This document shows positions 8,292 through 15,435 of a stretch of 17,432 bases of DNA, piece by piece. The DNA is taken from contig DIXT01000020.1 in assembly GCA_002436085.1 (NCBI GenBank), positions 140,989 to 158,420 of the forward strand, written 5' to 3'. How positions within the stretch are numbered: position 1 is the stretch's first letter; each line of letters begins with the position of its first letter. Under the pieces are notes generated by a model. It worked only from the letters and a program-made list of their open reading frames with translations, had not been told where the DNA came from and did not search any database. Source of the DNA: Anaerolineaceae bacterium UBA6073 (lineage in GTDB: Bacteria; Chloroflexota; Anaerolineae; Anaerolineales; Anaerolineaceae). Made by a program: the position numbers and the translations under genes.

Positions 8292-9599
8292 CTAAATTCC
8301 TATCACGCCGTAAAAATACGGCGGTTTCTCTACCGGTTTATCCACAATTTTTACAGCTTCTTTTAAGCGCTCTTTTGCCTGCTGTAGCTTGCGGGGGTCG
8401 TTGGCGTGAATTTCAAACAGGACCTGCCCTTTAGCAACAGTGTCCGCGATTTTTACTTTTACCAGTATGCCTACAGCCTGGTCTATCTGGTCGCCTTTTT
8501 GTTCTCTGCCAGCGCCAAGCATGACCGAAGTTTCGCCGACGTCTTTCGCGTCCACAACTGCAGCCCAGCCAGCTTTATCCGCATAAACAGATTCAACGAA
8601 AGAAGCCTTGGGGAGTTTGCTAAGATCATCCACGTAACTGACATCCCCGCCCTGTGCCATCACGAGCTCGCGCAGCTTCCGGAAACCGCTTCCATCCTTG
8701 ATGGCCTGTTCAGCCAAAGCGACACCTTCGGGAATGTCTTTGGCAATATTCCCAAGAATGAGCATGTAAGCTGCAAGATGTAAGCAGTGGTAGCGGTAAT
8801 CTTCCGGTCCAATGCCGTGCAGCATTTCAACCGCTTCCTTGAGCTCCAGTGCGTTCCCGACGGCGCAGCCCAGCGGTTGGTCCATGGGGGAAAGCACCGC
8901 GATAACCCGTCTTCCGCTCAGCTTACCGATTGACACCATAACTTCAGCAAGTTGGGTGGCTTCCTCCAGGGTGCGCATAAACGCGCCCTGACCGACTTTC
9001 ACATCCAACACAATCGCATGCGCTCCGGCGGCGATTTTCTTGCTCATCACGGAAGACGCAATCAATGGAATGGATTGCACGGTTCCGGTTACATCCCGCA
9101 GCCCGTAAAGCTTACCGTCCGCAGGCGCCAGGTCGGCGCTTTGTCCTGTGAGCACGATACCGTGCTCCTTCAGCTGTTTGATGAACTGCTGCGTGGAAAG
9201 GCCAACCTGAAAACCGGGAATGGACTCCAATTTGTCGATTGTACCGCCGCTGAAGCCAAGCCCTCTGCCGGACATTTTGCCGACGGGCAGTCCGCAAGCC
9301 GCCACCAAAGGCGCGACTGTTAGCGTGGTCTTGTCTCCGACGCCGCCGGTGGAATGTTTGTCCACCGCGATTTCCACAGCCTGACTGAGATCCAACATGT
9401 CTCCGGAATGCGCCATTGCCGTGGTTAAATCAGTGATTTCCTGGTCGGTCATGCCGTTTAACAGCACTGCCATCGCCCAGGCGGACATCTGGTAGTCCGG
9501 AATCACACCCTTTGTATAGCCTTCAATAAGGAAATCAATCTCAGCCTTGCTGAGGATTTCGCTATCGCGTTTTTTGATAATAATGTCTACAGCGCGCAT
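8292..9599 (-). CDS. pdp: Pyrimidine-nucleoside phosphorylase
   Basis: This 435-residue protein matches the length of Bacillus-type pyrimidine-nucleoside phosphorylase and has the three usual parts: an N-terminal helical domain, the glycosyltransferase core and the C-terminal PYNP domain. VDKHSTGGVGDKTT (79-92) holds the catalytic His and phosphate-binding residues, and the family signature appears as SGRGLGFSGGTIDKLE. Compared with the common GHTGG version, this reads GFSGG. The enzyme splits uridine, deoxyuridine or thymidine with phosphate, feeding bases and (deoxy)ribose-1-phosphate into salvage. The choice between Pdp and thymidine phosphorylase (deoA) is by overall similarity and not proven. 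It starts 24 bases after khpB on the same strand and is followed by the terminator, so it is the last gene of the rpmH transcript. Confidence 0.93.
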   Translation of the reverse strand: MRAVDIIIKKRDSEILSKAEIDFLIEGYTKGVIPDYQMSAWAMAVLLNGMTDQEITDLTTAMAHSGDMLDLSQAVEIAVDKHSTGGVGDKTTLTVAPLVAACGLPVGKMSGRGLGFSGGTIDKLESIPGFQVGLSTQQFIKQLKEHGIVLTGQSADLAPADGKLYGLRDVTGTVQSIPLIASSVMSKKIAAGAHAIVLDVKVGQGAFMRTLEEATQLAEVMVSIGKLSGRRVIAVLSPMDQPLGCAVGNALELKEAVEMLHGIGPEDYRYHCLHLAAYMLILGNIAKDIPEGVALAEQAIKDGSGFRKLRELVMAQGGDVSYVDDLSKLPKASFVESVYADKAGWAAVVDAKDVGETSVMLGAGREQKGDQIDQAVGILVKVKIADTVAKGQVLFEIHANDPRKLQQAKERLKEAVKIVDKPVEKPPYFYGVIGI

Positions 9600-9623
9600 T
9601 TTTCCAGCTACACTCTTCGATGG

Positions 9624-10376
9624 TTATCGTTTTGGGAACACGCAAACTTTGCGGTTTGGTTCCTCACCGGTAGATTCCGTGCTTACATTGTCGTTTTTAC
9701 GCAGTTCCATATGAATAATTCTGCGTTCGTTGGCAGGCATCGGTTCAAGGTATTGTTTCCTGCCGGTCGCGAGCACCTGTTCAGCAGCCCGGCGGGCAAG
9801 CTTCTGGAGCTCAGTCTGCCTGCGCGCTCGATAATGCTGAACATCCACCTGAACGGGAATCCAATAAGATGTTTTGTGACTGACCATCAGGCTGAGAATG
9901 TACTGAAGAGCATTTAGAGTTTCAGCTTTTCTGCCAATCAGATAACTCAGGTCGTCACCTTCAATGTTAGCCAGTACGACCGGTTTTTCCTCCGGGTCAG
10001 TATCAGCATAAGAAACCGTAACTTTGGCGCTGATTCCCATTTTTGCCAGCAGCTCCATGAGAGTATCCCGGACAACAGCCTGGTCGGCTGTAAGTTCCTC
10101 ACTGGTTTCTGCAGCATGTGGCGGCACGGCAGTTTTTTCCACGGCTTTTACCGGGCTCCTGGCTTCTTGCGATTTGGACGAAGCACCCATCGATTGTTTC
10201 ACAATAAGGCGTACTCTTGCCTGTCGTGTCGCAAATCTGAACAGGTTGCGCTTACCCTCGTCCAATATTTCCACATCTACTGCGTCTCTGGTTAACCCCA
10301 GATCCGACAGCCCTTTTTCCACAGCTTCTTCAACAGACGGCGCAATTACCTCTAATGTGGTTTTTTCGTCGCTCAT
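9624..10376 (-). CDS. khpB: KhpB/Jag RNA-binding protein (SpoIIIJ-associated)
   Basis: This 250-residue protein has the KhpB order: a Jag_N domain (about 1-52), a variable linker rich in Ala, Ser and Lys (60-100), a KH domain (about 104-183) and a C-terminal R3H domain (about 212-249). The R3H signature is R218-x3-H222. The KH loop, normally GxxG (GKRG or GRRG in many Jag proteins), reads G148-R-K-A151, so the second glycine is alanine. KhpB binds RNA and in Gram-positive bacteria is linked to cell elongation and division. It lies 39 bases downstream of yidC, its conserved partner, with AGGG before the ATG. An alternative gene symbol is jag or eloR. Confidence 0.93.
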   Translation of the reverse strand: MSDEKTTLEVIAPSVEEAVEKGLSDLGLTRDAVDVEILDEGKRNLFRFATRQARVRLIVKQSMGASSKSQEARSPVKAVEKTAVPPHAAETSEELTADQAVVRDTLMELLAKMGISAKVTVSYADTDPEEKPVVLANIEGDDLSYLIGRKAETLNALQYILSLMVSHKTSYWIPVQVDVQHYRARRQTELQKLARRAAEQVLATGRKQYLEPMPANERRIIHMELRKNDNVSTESTGEEPNRKVCVFPKR

Positions 10377-10415
10377 AATTTGACCCTTCAGTTCTCCCGG
10401 GCAGCAAGGCGCGGG

Positions 10416-11318
10416 TTATTTTTTGCGTTTGTACTGCGGTCTTTGCTGCTTAACCGCGGCGCGGGCAGAAGGTTTTGCAGTAGGTTTTGGAGCTTCTTGC
10501 TCCTCTTCCTCGTCATCATCATCTGGAAAAACAACAACTGGCCTTGGTTCAGGCGCGGGGCTTTTCTTTTTGATAAATGGCAGAATTTTCGACCAGTCTG
10601 AACGCCCTTGCCCGGAGTACTGAACCACAGTCGCGACATTGCTAACCAGGAAATACAGCGCCAAGCCGGAAGCCAAGGAGTAAGCCATCCAGCCCATCAG
10701 GATAGGCATATAGAGGTTCATGCTCTTGGTCATCGCGGCAGCCTGATCCCCTGCGCCTGTGCTTGGAGGAGTCATCACCTTGGTCTGCAGCCAGGTTGTG
10801 GCCACAACGATAATTGCCAGGATAGGAATTTGGATCCCCAGAATCGGTAATCGTTCCGGCTGCCCTAAATCCATCCAAAGGAAACGGTTCTGGATCGGGA
10901 GAATCTTGGTCGCGTCCAGAAAAGGATAAACCAGGCGTTCCAGCCTCAGGATCTCAAGCGGCGTAGCTGCCATAGCTTTGATGATGCTCTGATAGAGACC
11001 GATGATAATCGGGAACTGGATAAGCGTGGGAAGACAGGAGCCGAAGGGACTCACACCCGTTTCCTTGTAGAGCTTCATCTGCTCCTCAGCCAGTTTTTCC
11101 TTGTTGTCGCGGTACTTTTCCATCATTTTTTTGTAACGCGGATCACTTTGCAGTGCCTGCATTGCGGCAGTTTGTTTCAGCTGCTTAGCGGTAAGCGGAT
11201 ATGTGATCAACTTAATCAACAAAGTAAACAGGATAATGGCAACACCAAAGTTTTTCACCACCATTGTGATTGCCAGTAGAACATTCGTAAAAGGTTGAAT
11301 AATCAGCGTATCCCACAT
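10416..11318 (-). CDS. yidC: Membrane protein insertase YidC
   Basis: This 300-residue protein is the compact form of YidC, without the large periplasmic domain found in proteobacteria. The core YidC/Oxa1 domain has a first membrane segment near 23-41, a charged cytoplasmic coiled hairpin (about 44-88), and further segments near 97-118, 158-176 and 205-232. ITYPLTAKQ (38-46) is the usual post-TM1 motif. The position that holds the hydrophilic-groove arginine in well-studied homologues appears to be Lys36 here. The tail is unusual: an acidic block (DDDDEEEEQE, near 268-277) followed by a basic end (YKRKK), which could contact ribosomes. No lipobox is visible. AAGGAG precedes the ATG. It is in one transcript with the lipoprotein upstream (14-bp gap) and khpB downstream. 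Confidence 0.95.
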   Translation of the reverse strand: MWDTLIIQPFTNVLLAITMVVKNFGVAIILFTLLIKLITYPLTAKQLKQTAAMQALQSDPRYKKMMEKYRDNKEKLAEEQMKLYKETGVSPFGSCLPTLIQFPIIIGLYQSIIKAMAATPLEILRLERLVYPFLDATKILPIQNRFLWMDLGQPERLPILGIQIPILAIIVVATTWLQTKVMTPPSTGAGDQAAAMTKSMNLYMPILMGWMAYSLASGLALYFLVSNVATVVQYSGQGRSDWSKILPFIKKKSPAPEPRPVVVFPDDDDEEEEQEAPKPTAKPSARAAVKQQRPQYKRKK

Positions 11319-11332
11319 GGGAATCGTTCTCC

Positions 11333-12406
11333 TTATTTAGCAGGGGTGAAAGACCAAACCGGATTTCCGGCCAGGTCAAAAGCCTGAAGCAGCGTCTGGC
11401 CTTTGGTGACAGCCACAACAATCTTGTCTGCGCTTACCACAGGCGTGGTGTAAAGCTTTCCATCCAGGGTCCTGGTCCAAAGCGGCGTGCGGTCAGCAAG
11501 CTTATAAGCCCGCAGTTCGCCTTTCTCAAGTGCGATAACGAACGACTCTTCAAGCGGCAGGATGCCAGCGACGGTTTCTCCGCCAGCGTCCAGGGTCCAC
11601 TCTACGGAACCCGTCGCAGGGTCAAGTGCAAAAACCTTGCCGCTCTCATCCGCAAAAATAAGGCTCTCTCCAACCAGGATGGGCGTTGCATAGATCGGCG
11701 AAATCTCGCCATTTTCTCCGTAGGTCCAATTGACCTTTCCGGTTTTGCTGTCAATGCTCAGCATTTCGTTGCCAAGGGAGCCAACAAAGAGAGAGCCGCT
11801 GGCAGGGTCATAGGCCGGCGCGGCGATCATGGCGCCTTTCAGCGTGGTTATCCACTGCTGTTCGCCGGATTCAAGATTTAAAGACACCAGGTTGTGATCC
11901 AGCCCTGCAACAATGACGGAATTCTCAAGAATAATCGGTTCCGCGACGTACCCGAACTCGCCGCTATATTTCCACTTGAGAGTTCCATCCGCGTTTAGCG
12001 CGTACACGTTCCGATCACTGCTGGGGGCTACGATCACGTCGCCATTCGTAGCAGCTTTGGCCTGAAACCAACCATCAGCTTCAGTAAAGCTCCAGGTTTC
12101 AGAGCCGCTGGCAGCATCCAGGCGGTGGAATTTGTTAGCCAGGTCACCGACAAAGACGCTGCTCTCGTGCAGCAGTGGCGGCGCGTATAGAACGACCTGA
12201 ACCGAACCAGTGGCGGGATATCGCCAGAGTTCAGTTCCAGCTTTCGTATCGACTTTGTAAATATGCTGCATATTAGAGACGTAAACAGCGTTTTCGTCCG
12301 CGCTCAGTCCGGGCGCGCTTTCCGCGCGCGGTCCCATGGCACAGCCAGCCAACAACGCCGCAGAAATAATAAAGATCAGGATTATTTTTACCAGTGGTTT
12401 TTTCAT
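11333..12406 (-). CDS. PQQ-like beta-propeller lipoprotein (BamB-like)
   Basis: This 357-residue protein begins with a lipoprotein signal peptide: basic MKKPLVK, a hydrophobic run, and lipobox LAGC with Cys22. The rest is made of about eight repeats of roughly 40 residues, each with a GxxxW-type blade end (GTELW, GSETW, GTLKW, GEQQW, GKVNW, GSVEW, RTPLW, GNPVW), giving an eight-bladed PQQ-like propeller. It should be anchored on the outer face of the membrane. BamB, the outer-membrane assembly lipoprotein, has the same fold and anchoring, but the resemblance is architectural and I do not claim orthology; PQQ-binding enzyme function is unlikely in so small a protein. Tight spacing (12 bp after yidD, 14 bp before yidC) and GGAG before the ATG put it firmly inside the membrane-insertion operon, suggesting a role in handling newly inserted proteins. 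Confidence 0.85.
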   Translation of the reverse strand: MKKPLVKIILIFIISAALLAGCAMGPRAESAPGLSADENAVYVSNMQHIYKVDTKAGTELWRYPATGSVQVVLYAPPLLHESSVFVGDLANKFHRLDAASGSETWSFTEADGWFQAKAATNGDVIVAPSSDRNVYALNADGTLKWKYSGEFGYVAEPIILENSVIVAGLDHNLVSLNLESGEQQWITTLKGAMIAAPAYDPASGSLFVGSLGNEMLSIDSKTGKVNWTYGENGEISPIYATPILVGESLIFADESGKVFALDPATGSVEWTLDAGGETVAGILPLEESFVIALEKGELRAYKLADRTPLWTRTLDGKLYTTPVVSADKIVVAVTKGQTLLQAFDLAGNPVWSFTPAK

Positions 12407-12418
12407 ACTTCTCCAAAA

Positions 12419-12715
12419 CTAAGGAACAGGATCGTATCCGCCCTCGTTAAAGGGGTTGCAGCGGACGATCCGTTTTATCGCCATCCAGGAGCCTTTAAAG
12501 GCGCCGTACTTGTAAACAGCCTGGTAGCCGTAATGCGAACAGGTCGGATAATACCGGCAGGTTCCGGGAGGGAGCGCCGGTGAAACGACAATCTGATATG
12601 CCCGAATCATTAAAAGCACCATTATGCGGGGGATATTCTTAAGCCGAAAAGCCAGATCCCTTATACGGGGGTCTGTGTGCTCGTGATCTGACATACTTAC
12701 AGGTTGATCAACCAT
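12419..12715 (-). CDS. yidD: Membrane protein insertion efficiency factor YidD
   Basis: This 98-residue protein carries the YidD (haemolytic domain, PF01809) core from about residue 33: YQIVVSPALPPGTCRYYPTCS, then GYQAVYKYGAFKGSWMAIKRIVRCNPF and GGYDPVP at the end. The membrane-proximal helix is amphipathic and no cleaved signal is seen. YidD is a small inner-face protein that helps YidC-dependent insertion. The chosen ATG overlaps the rnpA stop by eight bases and has AGAGAAG before it; an internal ATG eight codons later is possible, as the first ~25 residues are not conserved. The neighbours rnpA and yidC are the usual ones for this gene. Confidence 0.93.
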   Translation of the reverse strand: MVDQPVSMSDHEHTDPRIRDLAFRLKNIPRIMVLLMIRAYQIVVSPALPPGTCRYYPTCSHYGYQAVYKYGAFKGSWMAIKRIVRCNPFNEGGYDPVP

Positions 12716-13061
12716 TATCTTCTCTGTTGATTAACCCGGCTTTCACCAGTAAGCTGTGAACTGCCTGATCAATCTCACTCGGTTTCGCATCAAGAAGGCG
12801 TTTTCGCGCAATCAATAAGATGTCAAAACCCTGCCGCAGTTCGCCTGAAAAGCGGTTCAGCCGCGAGCGCAGGACGCGTTTGCAGCGGTTGCGCTGTACT
12901 GCGCCCCCCACTGACCTGCTCGCGATAATTGCCGCGCGTGTTGCGTCCAATTCATTTCGCGCAGCAACCAGAACCAGCCAAACATTCGAATAAGAATTCC
13001 CGTTTTGTCGTACAGACTGGATATCCTGTGAACTCTTCAGCGAATAAAAGGGCTGCCTCAA
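12708..13061 (-). CDS. rnpA: Ribonuclease P protein component
   Basis: This 117-residue protein is the usual size for RnpA. The N-terminal FYSLKSSQDIQSVRQNG (5-21) fits the family pattern, and QRNRCKRVLRSRL (56-68) is the basic RNR signature helix that contacts the RNase P RNA. The protein binds the catalytic RNA and the 5' leader of pre-tRNA. The start is TTG, with a weak GGG-containing ribosome-binding site; no ATG or GTG fits upstream. The reading frame continues upstream without a stop to the rpmH stop codon 12 codons away, so rpmH and rnpA are in the same frame. It overlaps yidD by eight bases. The RNase P RNA gene is not in this window. Confidence 0.92.
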   Translation of the reverse strand: MRQPFYSLKSSQDIQSVRQNGNSYSNVWLVLVAARNELDATRAAIIASRSVGGAVQRNRCKRVLRSRLNRFSGELRQGFDILLIARKRLLDAKPSEIDQAVHSLLVKAGLINREDNG

Positions 13062-13097
13062 AGATACCCGGATGCTTCTATGATCGTATTCAGAGGT

Positions 13098-13268
13098 TTA
13101 CCAGTGAATGCGTTTGGTGTGGTTGTTCGCCTTTGGGGCTAATTGATGGCGGCCGCGCAGACGGCGGCGCTTCAGAACTTCACGACCGTCTTTAGTGGAC
13201 ATGCGTTTGCGGAAGCCGTGCACGCGAAGGCGTCGTTTTACTTTTGGTTGATAAGTACGTTTTGGCAT
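13098..13268 (-). CDS. rpmH: 50S ribosomal protein L34
   Basis: Reading the minus strand from the ATG at 13268 gives a 56-residue, strongly basic protein starting MPKRTYQPKVKRRLRVHGFR and continuing KRMSTKDGREVLKRRRLRGR. This is the L34 pattern (KRTYQP, HGFRKRM, GRxVLxxRRxxGR). The tail HQLAPKANNHTKRIHW makes it about ten residues longer than E. coli L34. GAGAGG sits about eight bases before the ATG. It is the first gene of the rpmH-rnpA-yidD-lipoprotein-yidC-khpB-pdp run and is directly preceded by a strong promoter. Confidence 0.96.
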   Translation of the reverse strand: MPKRTYQPKVKRRLRVHGFRKRMSTKDGREVLKRRRLRGRHQLAPKANNHTKRIHW

Positions 13269-13335
13269 CTTTTTCCTCTCAAAACTCCAGCCGTCAAGTT
13301 TCTTACGCAGCCGGAGAATATCTGCATAAAATTAA

Positions 13336-13372
13336 CCTTTAGATTTTACACGATTAAGCACAGAAGCGTCAA
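13336..13372 (-). promoter_or_regulatory. Sigma-A type promoter of the rpmH operon
   Basis: On the minus strand TTGACG (-35, 13367-13372) and TAAAAT (-10, 13343-13348) are separated by 18 bases, predicting a start near 13336 and a leader of about 68 bases before the L34 ATG. This is the best promoter in the window, as expected for a ribosomal protein operon. Confidence 0.75.
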
Positions 13373-13382
13373 GCTTTCAAGG

Positions 13383-13407
13383 CTGCAATTTTGTGACTGC
13401 AATTTTT
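13383..13407. repeat. Direct repeat CTGCAATTTT upstream of the rpmH promoter
   Basis: CTGCAATTTT occurs at 13383-13392 and again at 13398-13407, offset by 15 bp, starting about 11 bp upstream of the -35 box of rpmH. On the minus strand it reads AAAATTGCAG. Its place suits an UP element or a protein-binding site, but nothing else supports a specific regulator. Confidence 0.5.
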
Positions 13408-13416
13408 ACGTGTTTA

Positions 13417-14727
13417 TTAATCCTTTTTTTCCTGAAGTTCAAAAAGCCGCTTTTTAATGGGTATCTCGGGTATGTCGGCCCCTAGTTCGCCGTTGCCATT
13501 AATCTCACGGATATATACGCGGGTAATCGTATTCGTCAGGTCCACCGAACTCTTTGTCTGCACGCGGAAATAATCGCGCGTAAAGCCGCTGAAGGCGCCC
13601 TGACGGCCATGTTCCCACAATACTTCTTCCCAGGTACCAATTTTTTCAGCCTGCTTTTCTTTAGTCTTGGTCTGGAACATCCTGCGAATGACTTCTGCGC
13701 GCGCCTGAACAAGCTTATCATGCACTTTTTCGTCCATTCTGGCTGCGGCGGTACCCGGCATGGGCGAGAACTTAAACACATGCCCGCCTGCGAAGTCCGT
13801 TTCCTGAATAAAAGCTCTGCTTTCCTCAAAAAGCGCGTCTGTTTCGCCCGGGAAACCGCACAGGATATCGGTTGTTACCGCCAAGCCCGGTGAATTTTCT
13901 TGTATCTTGCGCATCAAATCACGGAAGTCAGAAGCGCTGAAAGGCCGCGCCATTCTTTGCAGGATGCTTTCGCTGCCGCTTTGCAATGGAATGTGCAGGT
14001 GCGGGCACAGGCGCGGGTTGCGAAAGCTGTCCAACAGCGCTTCTTGCACGTCCCAGGGTTCTATCGAAGATATGCGAATGCGAGGAATACCGGTATTCTC
14101 CAGAAGCGCTCCTACCAAGTGCGCTATCCGTTTATCTCCGTTCCCAATGTCTTTTCCCCAGGAACCTATCTGCACCCCGGTAAGTACGATCTCTTTTATC
14201 CCGGCAGCTTCCGCCTGCTGCGCTTGACGCACAAACTCTTCCGCCGCGACGCTTCTTGATTTCCCTCTGGCGATGCGCGTCAGACAGTAAGTGCAGAAAT
14301 TATCGCAGCCATCCTGCACCTTGAGAAAACTGCGCGTGCGTGAGCGCAGCCCTAGTTCGGGTTTGCTGGTAACAGAGAAATCCTTGCAAATCTGGGTCTG
14401 CCCGGTGATGAGGGTTGGCAGTAGGTCCTTGCTCTCATTCGGGAACAGGCGGGTCTCGCCAACCAAAGCAGCAGCTTGTTTGCCAAAGGCGGTCACGTAG
14501 CAGCCGGTTGCCACCACATTCGCAGTGGTCTCCCGTTGGTAGCGCCGGATGGTCTTGCGGGAATCCGCACAGGCTTTAGCCGTTACGCAGCAGGTATTTA
14601 CAACAATCAGATCTGCATCGCCGGGGTCGCTTACGACTTCCTGTCCACGCTCAAGAAATTCCAGCGCCATCCGCTCAATTTCACTCTGATTGAGCCGGCA
14701 GCCAACCATATCCAAAAAAATCTTCAT
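13417..14727 (-). CDS. mtaB: tRNA methylthiotransferase MtaB (ms2t6A37 synthesis)
   Basis: This 436-residue radical-SAM enzyme has three domains. The N-terminal methylthiotransferase domain binds one [4Fe-4S] cluster through Cys10 (MVGCRLNQSE), Cys46 (NTCCVT) and Cys76 (ATGCY). The radical-SAM core has C141-DNF-C145-TY-C148. A TRAM-like C-terminal region lies near 365-425. The GCRLNQSE start is characteristic of the MtaB/YqeV group and differs from MiaB (GCQMN) and RimO. MtaB converts t6A37 to ms2t6A37 in tRNAs reading ANN codons. The stop of the lipoprotein gene and this ATG are adjacent (TAGATG), so the two are transcribed together and perhaps translationally coupled; no strong Shine-Dalgarno sequence is seen. 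Confidence 0.93.
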   Translation of the reverse strand: MKIFLDMVGCRLNQSEIERMALEFLERGQEVVSDPGDADLIVVNTCCVTAKACADSRKTIRRYQRETTANVVATGCYVTAFGKQAAALVGETRLFPNESKDLLPTLITGQTQICKDFSVTSKPELGLRSRTRSFLKVQDGCDNFCTYCLTRIARGKSRSVAAEEFVRQAQQAEAAGIKEIVLTGVQIGSWGKDIGNGDKRIAHLVGALLENTGIPRIRISSIEPWDVQEALLDSFRNPRLCPHLHIPLQSGSESILQRMARPFSASDFRDLMRKIQENSPGLAVTTDILCGFPGETDALFEESRAFIQETDFAGGHVFKFSPMPGTAAARMDEKVHDKLVQARAEVIRRMFQTKTKEKQAEKIGTWEEVLWEHGRQGAFSGFTRDYFRVQTKSSVDLTNTITRVYIREINGNGELGADIPEIPIKKRLFELQEKKD

Positions 14728-15390
14728 CTAATTTTTCGTGATTGAAAATTCCGTAAAGAGAACAGACGCTCCGCCAGCCTCGCGCGTCTCCACAATCAAG
14801 CCCGCGTCTCCGGCACTGAAAGTGTCGTCGCGGATAGTGTGTAGTGTTTTGCCGTTCACCATAAGGGAAAGCTGATCGCCGGCGCATATTACCTTAATTT
14901 CATTCTGTCCATCCGCCTGAGCAATCGTGTCTGAATAGACAAACTGTTCCATCCCTAGCAATGTTTCCTCGGCATCAATCACCCGGAAAACAGCATAGTA
15001 CCCATCGCTGCTAATCACAAAGCTGTAATAATTCCCGGCGTTTTGATAGCGGCATATCAAGCCAAAGTTTGTATCCTGAGTTCCGCTAATGCGCTGCGTA
15101 GTGACAGAAATCGCGGCATCCTTAAAACGCAGCCCCGGCACAGACCAGGAACGCGAATTCGCGTTCTTCAACGATATGATGTAGGCGTTCTCAGAGTACC
15201 CTTTGAGTTCATAGACATCATTCACGTTTTCCCAGCCGGTAGTCCGATCAGAGAAGTCGTCAGCAAAAAGAATTTGACCCTCTTTAACCCAAGGCAGCGT
15301 ATCAATGCTGACCCACTCCGGCAGGCACGCGCTTAGGCTTAGCGCGCACAGTATGAGAATCAAAGTGGTAAAGAGGGTCCTTTTTTGCAT
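14728..15390 (-). CDS. Lipoprotein with a concanavalin-like (jelly-roll) domain
   Basis: This 220-residue protein starts with a lipoprotein signal peptide (MQKRTLF, hydrophobic run, lipobox LSAC with Cys22). The rest resembles the LamG/DUF1080-like beta-sandwich common in surface proteins of Anaerolineae: ILFADDFSDRTTGWENV (40-56), FGLICRYQNAGNYYSFVISSDGYY in the middle, and INEIKVICAGDQLSLMVNG-like spacing (here QNEIKVICAGDQ) toward the end. It probably sits on the outer face of the membrane and may bind carbohydrate; no catalytic residues can be assigned. GGAG lies only two bases before the ATG. It is between glnA (45-bp gap) and mtaB (no gap), but its link to either function is unknown. 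Confidence 0.72.
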   Translation of the reverse strand: MQKRTLFTTLILILCALSLSACLPEWVSIDTLPWVKEGQILFADDFSDRTTGWENVNDVYELKGYSENAYIISLKNANSRSWSVPGLRFKDAAISVTTQRISGTQDTNFGLICRYQNAGNYYSFVISSDGYYAVFRVIDAEETLLGMEQFVYSDTIAQADGQNEIKVICAGDQLSLMVNGKTLHTIRDDTFSAGDAGLIVETREAGGASVLFTEFSITKN

Positions 15391-15435
15391 TACTCCATCA
15401 TACCAAAGTTATGCATGGAGGGCAATCGCGCAGGG

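Noticed and set aside
8338..8346. Perfect DnaA box TTATCCACA, possibly marking an origin near the rpmH cluster
   Set aside because: It is a single copy within the pdp coding sequence (codons for Val-Asp-Lys), with no cluster of boxes and no AT-rich unwinding region nearby.
11333..12406. PQQ-dependent dehydrogenase
   Set aside because: The protein is too short, has no cofactor-binding active-site Asp/Trp arrangement that I can identify, and carries a lipobox. It is better described as a non-enzymatic propeller lipoprotein.
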